NCBI GenBank assembly: GCA_023313575.1
Contig: JAJTTP010000015.1
Location: forward strand, 682,001-746,000
DNA length: 64,000 nt
Direction: 5' to 3'
Source: Eutypella sp. D-1
Taxonomy: Eukaryota > Ascomycota > Sordariomycetes > Xylariales > Diatrypaceae
The position numbers and the translations under genes are program-made. Shown piece by piece: positions 39,711 to 48,186 of the stretch. Every line of letters starts with the position of its first letter. Position 1 is the first letter of the stretch. The notes under the pieces are model-generated. The model did no database searches and was not told the origin of the DNA. It was given only the letters and a program-made list of their open reading frames with translations.

Positions 39711-40225
39711 TTTTTTAAATTAATTTATTATTATATTAAATTAATATATATACGGGATATATATTTATTATAAGCATTTAATATAAAGAATATAAATTAA
39801 CCGGGAAAAAAAGCTTATATTTTTTTAAATATAACGTATAAAAATTAAACCGTATAATATATTTATATTTTAAAATGTTTATAAGTAAATAATTTTTTTA
39901 AAATTTTACTTTTATAATAATAAATTTAAAAATATAAACATGTTATTATTAATTTAAAAAATATTTACCCGTTTTTTTATTATATATTAAATATTTAATA
40001 ATTATTTTATAATTTAATATATTTTAATTATTTTTAACTTTAAATAATTTTTTTCAATTAATTTATTATTATATTAAATTAATACATATACGGGTTATAT
40101 ATTTACCGTAAATACTTAATATAAAAAACATAAGCTAACCGGGGAAAAAAGCTTACGCCTTTTTTAATACAGCGTGTAAAAATTAAACCGCGTAACGCAT
40201 TTATGCCCTGAAGTATCTGTAAAAA
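39711..40225 (+). repeat. Direct repeat at 338-bp spacing at the right margin
   Basis: Copy 1 (about 39711-39887) and copy 2 (about 40049-40225) align without gaps at an offset of 338 bp. Both contain the landmark AAAAATTAAACCG and end at the edge of the AT-rich block. Their differences are almost all C/T or G/A transitions, with copy 2, at the border, keeping more C and G. Confidence 0.7.
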
Positions 40226-41666
40226 TAATACAACTTCAACTTCTCATATACAGACAGATAGTCCTAAAGACTTGTCATACCCGATCATATTTCGAAGGCA
40301 CCATTTATATCTACCGTGTAGCCGTGCCACCATAGGCTACCGGGATCCAGAACAGCCGTCCGCCAGTGCTGCGATGGTGCTTGGCATCCACCATCTCGTG
40401 ACGATTTGGCAGTCACACAGAATTTAGGTGGCGGCATTAGGCCGCAAAGCGTGAGGAGAGCATAGCCCGAGATAACTCTGCAGCCGACAAGATAATAAAA
40501 AAAGTTGTTGGGTTCGTATGCAACTTCTCTTATCTCATACCGGATTGATTTTTTTTCTTTCCTTTTCTTTTGTTATCTAGTCATCCCGCAAGATCGTAGC
40601 TGTCCAACCCAGAAACGCGGTCTCTTCATGGATCACCAGGGCCTCTCCGCTCGGAGTCGCCCGCTAGTTACACCTCGAGGCACGCCGGTAAACAAGCAGA
40701 CGAAGGCCATATAAACATTCCCAGACAAAGTAAGTATTCCTGCCAGCTGTAAGAGTCTACGCAGATGCGGACGCGGGCTACTTTTGCTTTTTTTTTTTTT
40801 TTTTTTGCGAGGCCTGCAGCTCATACATATACTACTACACGTACGGTATGCACGCGCGAGCGCGGCGTAGGACTCGGAGCGGTGAAACGCTCTGCCTTCC
40901 CGTGGCAGAAGGATCGGCTCGCCCTCTTGCCTTGTTTGTTATACATATGTATTGCCCTGTCCGTCGAGAGCTTCTAGGCCACGCCGACCGACCGGCATTC
41001 GGTCGATCAGCTGCCATTTGCGGTGTTTTGTGAAGAGAGTGCCTTCGAGTCTGGGAGGGAAGGAGCCGGGAGCGGCCTCTATTGGCCTCCTCGAAACCAC
41101 CCCCCCCCATGCTCGCTTTGTTTCTTGCTTGCATAATTTAACATACATACATATTGCAGCAAGAGTGATGAAACTCCGCAACTTTCGGCCGTGATCTTGG
41201 ATAGGTCGGATGTTTATATTAAAACGAAGATAACCAGACTGCTCCAGGTACCGTGACATTCGGGCATCGTGAGTGCTGTCCAATCATAGCTGGTCGTTCC
41301 AAACTCGGGAAAGGTAATATCGAGAGCAGCCTCGTGATGTGACGTGCCAGCCAATTTACAGAGAGAGGGTTGCTCAATTACTAGAATAGGGGAGTCTGTT
41401 TGTCTGTGTGCCTGATTAAAACAACATCCCGAAGATTCTTCGCTATTGCACAGGCATCATAACAAATGCAGCTTCGTCGAAACTCTATAATGCATTACAG
41501 GTAGACTCATAACGTGACATATTTAAAATTAACAGAGGAGGTATCATTCTTTACCGGCCCCAGGTATGCAATGCGCCGCTGGCCCAAACCACGCAATGCG
41601 GAATAGATAGATCATCATGCAATGATTTAACTCTTTAAAAGAAAACTCCAAGCAACACCAGTCAGA
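40221..41666. other. Gene-free spacer between the RIP block and the Axl2-like gene
   Basis: GC content returns to normal at about 40200. No gene is supported. There is a T homopolymer of about 17 at 40791-40807. The 3' untranslated region of the Axl2-like gene should lie at its right end. Confidence 0.5.
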
Positions 41667-44600
41667 TCAGATGTAGACGGCAAAACTCCCATCGCTGTCC
41701 CTCCCTTGGTCCTCCCAGTCGCCACCGAACGTAGATCCAGGTGGTCTTATATCTTCCCACAGATCATCTTCATCATCGTTGTTGTCATCTGCAGCTCCCG
41801 CCTCACCATCATATCCCCTGGAACTCTTCCGGCGCCTGACGCTCCGAACGCTCCTGATACTGCGCGCCGGCCGGACCGGCGTCTGCGGCGTCGGCGTGGA
41901 CTCGTTAAGCCGGTCCGTGAGCGGGGACCTGATGCCGCGGCCCGCGGGCGTCGGGGTCTCGGGCAGCGGGCGCGCGGAGACGGCGGCCTGGGCGTCGGGC
42001 GGGAGCTGCGGCAGGGGCAGCGGCACCAGCGGCGGCGGCGACGGCGTCGTCTGCGAGATCGGTGCCTGCCGTCTGTGCGTCGGCGGTCGCGACGCCGGCG
42101 TCTGATATATCGAGTTTGATGCTGTCGTTGTCTCGCTCGTGTCGTTGGTCTCCCCCGCACCACCTGCGCCGCCCCTGTCCCTCGACGAGGGCGTCTCCGG
42201 CTCTGGGATCCGCAGCGGTTTCGTCCAGCTCGATCGCGCGCCCACCAGGGCGTCCATGTCCGTCCCCAGTCCGAACATCCCCACCGGCGTCGCCATGCCG
42301 TCGCCGTCTTCGTTATCGCCGCCTATGCTTCCGGTGGCGGGGCTGGGCGTCGTGCCGGTCTGATACGTGAGGGCGGGCGTGGGATAATCAGCGGCAGGGG
42401 CGGTAGTGGTCGGCGGATGTGGGGCCCGTGCCCCCGGCCACTGGTCGGGCTCCATCAGGTCCTGCTGGTGGTGCGATTTCCAGTTCGGCCCATCCTCCTC
42501 GTACATATCAGGGGAGGTTGAGAAGAGCCTTCTCGGCCGGGCGGCAGCAGCAGCAAAACCGCCATCGTATCCCTGATGGCCTTGCTTCTGCGCGCGTGTA
42601 TGTACGGGTGCGCGGGCAGGCGCCGCGATGTCCGCGCCCAGGTCCTTGTGCGCGATGCCCAGGGAGTCCCTCGCCAGGCGGTCCCACGAGGAGTCGCTGT
42701 CGCGGTGCGCGGCCTCGACCACGTAGATGCGCGGCGGCGGTGATAGGGCCCCCCTGTGCAGCGGCTCCTCCTCCCCAGGATCGCGGCTGTTGCTGATGGT
42801 ATTTGTGTTGGTATTCGTGTCATTGTTGTTATTATTGTTGGTGTCGATGTTACTATATCTATCATCGATCTGATTCCCCGACGGCGACCGCAAACCGCCG
42901 CTGATCATCCGACTAGTCTGTCGCGACTCCCCAGGTCGGCTGGGTATATGAACGATAGTGGGGCGGGCGACGACGCTCGCGGTGTTGCCGGCGCGCGCCC
43001 GGATCTGCGCCTGTTCCGCGATGGCGGTCGTTAGGATACTAGTGCTCGTCGTCTGTTCCGTGGACGAGCTCAAGCGGCTGTCCCTGGGGCCCCTACTCCC
43101 AGGCGACCCGGTCGTGCTCGGGCTCCTCTTAAGGACCTTCGACAGCCTAACGCCGAGGCCCAGCCCCGACGACCGAGGCCGGCCGCTATGGTTGTTCTTG
43201 TTGTGCGAGGACGACTGGCGCCCTGACGCCCGACGCGTGTACCCGATTACGGGCGTCACCTGCTCCGATGAGGTCGTGCTGAGGAAGTCGGAATGTGTCT
43301 CTCCCTCTCTGGGAGAACTACCACCGCTGCTACTGCTGATGAAGTCGTATTTACCACGACCACCTCCCTCCGCCCCTTCTCCGGGCGGCTGGTACGCCAT
43401 CTCCGGCGTGGGCTGGATACTGAATGGCTCGTCCGATATCAGGGGTAGCTCCAGCAGCTGCAGCGGTCTATTTTCGGCTTGGTATGGATGACTGCCGCGG
43501 CCATCCGGTTTGTTAATTCTAACGTTCTCCTTCGTCGTGGGTGCTCTTGTCTTTGCCCTCGCTAGGCTGGGGAGCCCCTCCATGCCGTGCTGGTGGATGT
43601 CATCGCCTGAGCCGAGGCTCGTATCGGAGAGGAGGCTCCGTCCATCGGAAGTAGCCCCGGGGCGTTGAAACGACGGCTGGGGCCAGCGCGTGAGCCACGA
43701 GCCGCGCGGGGGGTCGGCCTTCGCCGCCGCTGTTAGAAGCGCGCTATCACTGCGCGACTTCCGCCTGTCGGTGTAGATCGACAGGGCGTGCGGCGGCAGA
43801 CTCGCGGGGGGGTCGGAGACGTTTCGCGGGTGCTGCGGGTGCGGACTCAGGTCGCCCCCGAAGTTCTGCTGTGACTGCTCGCCATCGGGCCCGATGTCGA
43901 CCATCCCCCGTATATCTGAAGCCCCAGGCCACGCGTTGTGGTTCACGAATGTCCCTGGGATCGGCGCCGACACCTCCATAGACTTTATACTCTCCGCGCG
44001 GTGTCTCCGTCGCCGAAGCCAGAGCACCAGGAAGATAATGGAGATACAGACCAGGAGGAGAAATGGCAATAATAACCAGAGCAACTTCCGCTGCGACTTG
44101 TCGTTATCAGCGGACTCTTCGGGTTTCGGAGATGGAGTGGGCGGCGGAATTGGTGTAGATGTCGGGGCTGTTGGGGCGATGGGATCCGTCAGACGAAGGT
44201 GCATAGTCCTCGTATCCCTACTGGTACCACTGTCACTCCTACTGCGCTTCTTCGGTGTCGCTTTGAAAACGACTGTGATTTCCGAAGCGTAGCCCTTAGC
44301 GTCTAGTTTGGGGGCTGCCCCGGAGAGCTTCTTCGATATGGGGTCGAGGTATAACCACGGCGCCTTGGGCCGGCTAGTGACGGACACATCGACCTTAGCT
44401 GGGTTGAACAAGTATCTCTTCAAGTCGAACGACAGATCTGTACCAGCGGTGACATTCACGTCCGGGAGGTCGGAAACGAAAAGGTCCGGGTCCTCCAACT
44501 CGATCATGAGCGTCACATTGAGGGTGTCCGCATACCTATCGGCTACAGCAACTGTGATGTTCGCCGACTTGGAGTCAGCGTCGGGTGTGCCAGCGAGCAA

Positions 44601-45617
44601 CCAGGCCTCTTCATCAAAGTCCAGCCACTTCGGCACATCCATCGCCATAACGGTGGTGTCTTCCCCTCGCGCGTCCTCGAGTCGCTTGCCGTCGATCTTC
44701 AGCATGCCGCGAAGCCCCGCGTACACGAACGGGTCTCCGCGGGTTGCGTTGAGCCTCACGAAGGTCTTGTCGGCCGTGAGCTCGTGGTTGCCGATAACGA
44801 TGGAGAAGGGCATGGCGGCGGATGCGAAACCCACGACGTCAGAGGCCACGAGCTGGAACCCGAAGGTCTGCGGCGGCTGCACCAGGGACCCGAAGGGCGG
44901 CGTTGTTCCGGAGAACGTCAGCGTCGTGGCGTCGAAGGATATCCACGACGGCAGGGGCGCGTTGTCAGCGGAAACAGCGTAATAATTTAGAGGAGATGTC
45001 GCGCTGCCCTCTTCGTCCCTGGGAACTCGAAACGTCCGTTTTGCAAAGGTAAACGAGAATCGTCGTGATGGGTAGAGCAGTAGCGTCGAGGGCGCCGAAT
45101 GCGGCCCCATGTCCGCGATCTGGTCCTCGAGCGGAATACCGACCTCTGGCCCTCGGTTCCGCGAGACAACGAGCGTGATGTTGGCGTTCGCCTCACCCGT
45201 CGCATCCCGCGCGACCAACTCCACCTGTACCCCAACCACATCCTCGTTGCCGACCTGATCTCCCTCATTACTACGACTAGGGAAGTCACCGTCGTCGGGC
45301 GTGCCGAAGAGGCGGCGCGCATCGCTGTCGATGCGCAGCCAGGCGGGCGCGCCGGCGCCCAGCGAGTAAGATATTTCGCCCGCATCAGGGATCCCCGGCT
45401 CGGATGAGAAGGTCAACGGCGAAAAGACGAAGGAAAAGGGCTCCGAGACGCGCGCCACGGGCGGCAGCTGTGAATTGATAGGGAAGTAGCCGACGGGCAC
45501 GGCGAGGGCGCACGAGAAGAACAAGGAGGTGACCGTAACGATAGCTGAGGCGAGCAGTGGTGGTGGTCGACGGCGGAGTAGGCGACGCAGCATCCATCCT
45601 GCTGCCACCGCCACCAT
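41667..45617 (-). CDS. Axl2-like cadherin-fold type I membrane protein
   Basis: An intron-less frame of 1316 residues. A basic start followed by a hydrophobic core (residues ~20-40, LLASAIVTVTSLFFSCALAV) is a signal peptide. Residues ~45-480 form about four cadherin-like (dystroglycan-type) repeats marked by the recurring FSG/LAGTP pattern (RRLFGTPDDGD, LTFSGTTPPFG, WLLAGTPDADS). A Pro/Thr-rich stalk (TPIPPPTPSPKPE) leads to one transmembrane helix at ~512-534, followed by RRRRHR. The ~780-residue cytoplasmic tail is Ser/Pro-rich and disordered, with Asn and Thr simple repeats near the middle. This architecture matches the yeast axial-budding landmark Axl2/Bud10 and its filamentous homologues, which act in septins and cell polarity at the plasma membrane. 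The architecture is seen directly; orthology and function are inference. Confidence 0.85.
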   Translation of the reverse strand: MVAVAAGWMLRRLLRRRPPPLLASAIVTVTSLFFSCALAVPVGYFPINSQLPPVARVSEPFSFVFSPLTFSSEPGIPDAGEISYSLGAGAPAWLRIDSDARRLFGTPDDGDFPSRSNEGDQVGNEDVVGVQVELVARDATGEANANITLVVSRNRGPEVGIPLEDQIADMGPHSAPSTLLLYPSRRFSFTFAKRTFRVPRDEEGSATSPLNYYAVSADNAPLPSWISFDATTLTFSGTTPPFGSLVQPPQTFGFQLVASDVVGFASAAMPFSIVIGNHELTADKTFVRLNATRGDPFVYAGLRGMLKIDGKRLEDARGEDTTVMAMDVPKWLDFDEEAWLLAGTPDADSKSANITVAVADRYADTLNVTLMIELEDPDLFVSDLPDVNVTAGTDLSFDLKRYLFNPAKVDVSVTSRPKAPWLYLDPISKKLSGAAPKLDAKGYASEITVVFKATPKKRSRSDSGTSRDTRTMHLRLTDPIAPTAPTSTPIPPPTPSPKPEESADNDKSQRKLLWLLLPFLLLVCISIIFLVLWLRRRRHRAESIKSMEVSAPIPGTFVNHNAWPGASDIRGMVDIGPDGEQSQQNFGGDLSPHPQHPRNVSDPPASLPPHALSIYTDRRKSRSDSALLTAAAKADPPRGSWLTRWPQPSFQRPGATSDGRSLLSDTSLGSGDDIHQHGMEGLPSLARAKTRAPTTKENVRINKPDGRGSHPYQAENRPLQLLELPLISDEPFSIQPTPEMAYQPPGEGAEGGGRGKYDFISSSSGGSSPREGETHSDFLSTTSSEQVTPVIGYTRRASGRQSSSHNKNNHSGRPRSSGLGLGVRLSKVLKRSPSTTGSPGSRGPRDSRLSSSTEQTTSTSILTTAIAEQAQIRARAGNTASVVARPTIVHIPSRPGESRQTSRMISGGLRSPSGNQIDDRYSNIDTNNNNNNDTNTNTNTISNSRDPGEEEPLHRGALSPPPRIYVVEAAHRDSDSSWDRLARDSLGIAHKDLGADIAAPARAPVHTRAQKQGHQGYDGGFAAAAARPRRLFSTSPDMYEEDGPNWKSHHQQDLMEPDQWPGARAPHPPTTTAPAADYPTPALTYQTGTTPSPATGSIGGDNEDGDGMATPVGMFGLGTDMDALVGARSSWTKPLRIPEPETPSSRDRGGAGGAGETNDTSETTTASNSIYQTPASRPPTHRRQAPISQTTPSPPPLVPLPLPQLPPDAQAAVSARPLPETPTPAGRGIRSPLTDRLNESTPTPQTPVRPARSIRSVRSVRRRKSSRGYDGEAGAADDNNDDEDDLWEDIRPPGSTFGGDWEDQGRDSDGSFAVYI

Positions 45618-47268
45618 CGTGTGAATGCGTAGCCGTGTTATCGTGGACGCATGTGTAAAGACGTTGAGATAGATTTGACGATCTTCGCAGTGTCTTTCGC
45701 AGACAAAAGTGTCGCGAATTTCGCTATATAGAATGTAAGTTGATGATGGGTTGATTTCGGTGTCGCATCCGCATCGGCATCATGAGAGTTCGTTCATGAG
45801 AAAGCAGCACACATGTCCATCCAGAAAGGTAACAGGGGAAGTGGTAAAGGCCAGACCGATGCGAGACTCTTCTTCGTCGAAGACACACAGTCGTGATGAC
45901 CCGGGAAGATCTAGAAGGTTGGCAGTCTCGCCGAGACGAACAGCTCTGGACCACCCCCCCTTCCCATCGGAGGGAGGTTTCGTCATCGCGTTGTGGCTAC
46001 ATTGCTTGAGTCGACGGGCGCGGGATCTCTGACGGGTTTCGGGAGGGATCGTTCGTCAAGAAACCGCTATCGCGAGTCGCAGGGCGCGCTACGCGCACGC
46101 GCTCGCGTTGAGTAATTCAATATTCGTGCCCCTCCATACTTAAGGCAAAAACGCAGACATGGCCGCCGTTTATGGAATTCCAATGTCTCAGCTAGCTGTC
46201 AAATCCCACCCGCAGAAATCGATCATCGGGTGAAGGGTAGCGAGGGGGCTGGTGTGTCGATCGCATTCCTTCATAGTGACTAATGCGTATATATTTATCT
46301 TCCGTGCCGATGGTGGCGCCCGTTGTAGAGACGGCTTCGACCCAAGGGGGTGGTGCGTTGTCTCAAGGGGTGGGTGGATGTACGGGATAAGGCCCAGAAA
46401 TTTAAGACCCGTTATATAGGGGTCGAACCGTGGTATGGCATGACGGGCCAATACTTTCATTTCTCTGAAATTTCTTTAGCAGTGAGACGATGAAGAGGCT
46501 ATCGTGTCAAATACAAACTGAAGCATATGATGACTTCTATACACCTACGTTCTCGCTCCATTGGCACTTTCGCAAGTACTCGCCTTACGATAAACTGACT
46601 ATAGGCAGAGGGTGAATAGTCAGGCGTATTGTTAATCCGCAGACCCGAGCGTGGTCTGTGATGCACGCTACATCGACCCACCCCCTTAAAAGGAAACACT
46701 TCCTCAGACTACTACAAGGTTGCATGGTTGACTTTTGAATCACACAGCATAAACGCAACTAGGTATCGGGGTCATAAAAGTTTTCTCGTCCATCTCAATG
46801 GACCCGGGTCGATTGCCGGCAAGAGGAGAAGTAAAATATATACAAGAATGTCATGCCGAAGTCAAGCCATGCCAGCCATCCAAAAATGTCCACCCAGGGA
46901 AGAAAAGAAAGTTCAGACGCGGCAATTTTTTCCGCACCTGCTTTGTCTTGCCTCGTCTCGCCGGGTCGTAGAAGATAAGAAGGGTCCCATGTCTATTTTA
47001 TATCGCTGCTTGTGTTGATCCAAGCCCCAAAGCGTGGCTGTCAAGAAAGCAGGGCCCCGTCCATGATGGTTCCATAAACCCTCGCTTTGGCCCTCCCCCC
47101 AAAATGGGTACCTGAATTTAAAACGCCATCCTCGAGGAAAATAAAGAACGCCGTGAAAAGGGGGGTATCTTGTGTGGCGATGCCCTCTTCATGTCCCACA
47201 CGAGAAAACGACGCCAGCGTGTGCCTCCCCTTTTTTATTTATAACTTCAGGTATACCCTCATGGCTTC
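45618..47268. other. Promoter of the Axl2-like gene and 3' side of the secreted-protein gene
   Basis: 1.65 kb without a supported gene. Coding potential is weak on both strands, with only short frames. Nothing distinctive was seen apart from a C-rich run near 45953-45961. Confidence 0.5.
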
Positions 47269-48186
47269 TTAGTTCATAGTCCACTCGACGGGCGCGCGGC
47301 CGGCGTCGAGGGAGCCGAAAAGCTCGAGGAAGGCGTGCTCGGTGACGTCGATGGAGCCTTCCGCGCAGCCGGGGCAGCGGTCGCGGACGACGCACTGGAT
47401 GCTCTTGCCGTTGGCGCGGACGGTGATGGTCTTGTCGCACCACGGGTGCTCCGGCTGGTTGATGCCGGAGTTCGTCAGGCTCGACGTGGCATCCCACATC
47501 CCCTCGGGCATCGCTACGATGTTCTTGGTCTGGTCTTCTCCGCTGTCGTCGTACCCGCACGCTCCGAGTCCTACCTGGTAGTAGGTGATCTCGCCCTTGC
47601 CCGAGATACCGGAGCCGGCGCCAGACGTGGAGGATTCGCTGCTGCTGCCCTTGTCGCTGCCACCCGAGGGGGCAGGTTCACTGGGAGGCGCAGCGACCGA
47701 GGTAGGTTGAACCACCGGGGGCTCCGAAGTAGGCGTCTCGGGCGCCGGCGGCGGCGCCTGGATGGTGGGAGCCTGGACAACGGGGGTTGACGAGGGAGAT
47801 GGGGTAGGCTTGACCTCGGGAGTGCTGGCAGGAGGAGGCGGTGGCGGTGGCGGCGCGGTTGTCGACGTGGCGAGCGTCGTCTGGGGCTGGCTGGGTGTCT
47901 CGAAGAACTGGCCCGGGGGCACTACTGGGGCTTCCTCCGAGGGCTTCGCCTCCTCTGGTTTGGGCTCCAGCGCCGAGGTCGGCTCGGGCTCTGGCGTCTT
48001 CTCGGGGAGCACGGTCTCCGTCGTGGTCTCGTCCACGTAGACAGTGGCCGTCTCCCAGACCGTCTCCCACTCGACTACCAGCTCCCGCTTAGCGTGCTGG
48101 TGGCGGCGATGGTGGCCGTGCTGGCGCGGCTGCGCAACGGCAGCGGATGCCAGGAGGGCGGTGATGAAAGTGGTAGTGGACCTCAT
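47269..48186 (-). CDS. Secreted double-psi beta-barrel (RlpA/barwin-like) protein
   Basis: Single-exon gene of 305 residues. An N-terminal signal peptide (MRSTTTFITALLASAAVA, cut near 18-19) precedes a His/Arg-rich stretch ending in a KR dibasic site (HAKRELV), a likely Kex2-type processing point. Residues ~65-200 are a Pro/Thr/Ser/Glu-rich linker. Residues ~200-305 form a double-psi beta-barrel domain: GEITYYQVGLGACGYDD at its start, five Cys (GAC, PWC, IQC and RCPGC), and DVTEHAFLELFGSLDAGR near the end. It resembles the fungal Asp f 7-like and loosenin/expansin-like families, which act on the cell wall or have other extracellular roles. No carbohydrate-binding module follows. Exact activity cannot be told from sequence. 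A Pro-rich linker often indicates wall attachment or O-glycosylation. Confidence 0.85.
   Translation of the reverse strand: MRSTTTFITALLASAAVAQPRQHGHHRRHQHAKRELVVEWETVWETATVYVDETTTETVLPEKTPEPEPTSALEPKPEEAKPSEEAPVVPPGQFFETPSQPQTTLATSTTAPPPPPPPPASTPEVKPTPSPSSTPVVQAPTIQAPPPAPETPTSEPPVVQPTSVAAPPSEPAPSGGSDKGSSSESSTSGAGSGISGKGEITYYQVGLGACGYDDSGEDQTKNIVAMPEGMWDATSSLTNSGINQPEHPWCDKTITVRANGKSIQCVVRDRCPGCAEGSIDVTEHAFLELFGSLDAGRAPVEWTMN

Larger units (their letters stand above)
23270..40220. repeat. AT-rich RIP-mutated repeat block (~17 kb)
   Basis: The base composition changes abruptly on both sides. Inside, the sequence is almost all A and T, with remaining C and G found mostly as CG, CCG or CGG, while CA and TG dinucleotides are nearly absent over long stretches. 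That is the expected outcome of repeat-induced point mutation, which turns CpA into TpA on both strands. No open frame longer than about 70 codons survives and none is believable as a gene. The block is made of nested LTR retroelements (separate entries) set in an older unidentified sequence at 23.4-25.88, 36.78-37.01 and 37.45-40.2 kb. Short GC-richer islands mark the parts of three LTRs that escaped most mutation. Confidence 0.93.

Noticed and set aside
23270..40220. The AT-rich block as a possible centromere
   Set aside because: RIP-mutated AT-rich DNA is found at fungal centromeres, but 17 kb is short for one and the content is fully explained by nested retroelements. Chromatin data would be needed.
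46418..46432. Minus-strand GGTTCGACCCC resembles a tRNA B box
   Set aside because: The neighbouring bases do not form a T stem, and no matching A box or acceptor stem is present upstream on that strand.
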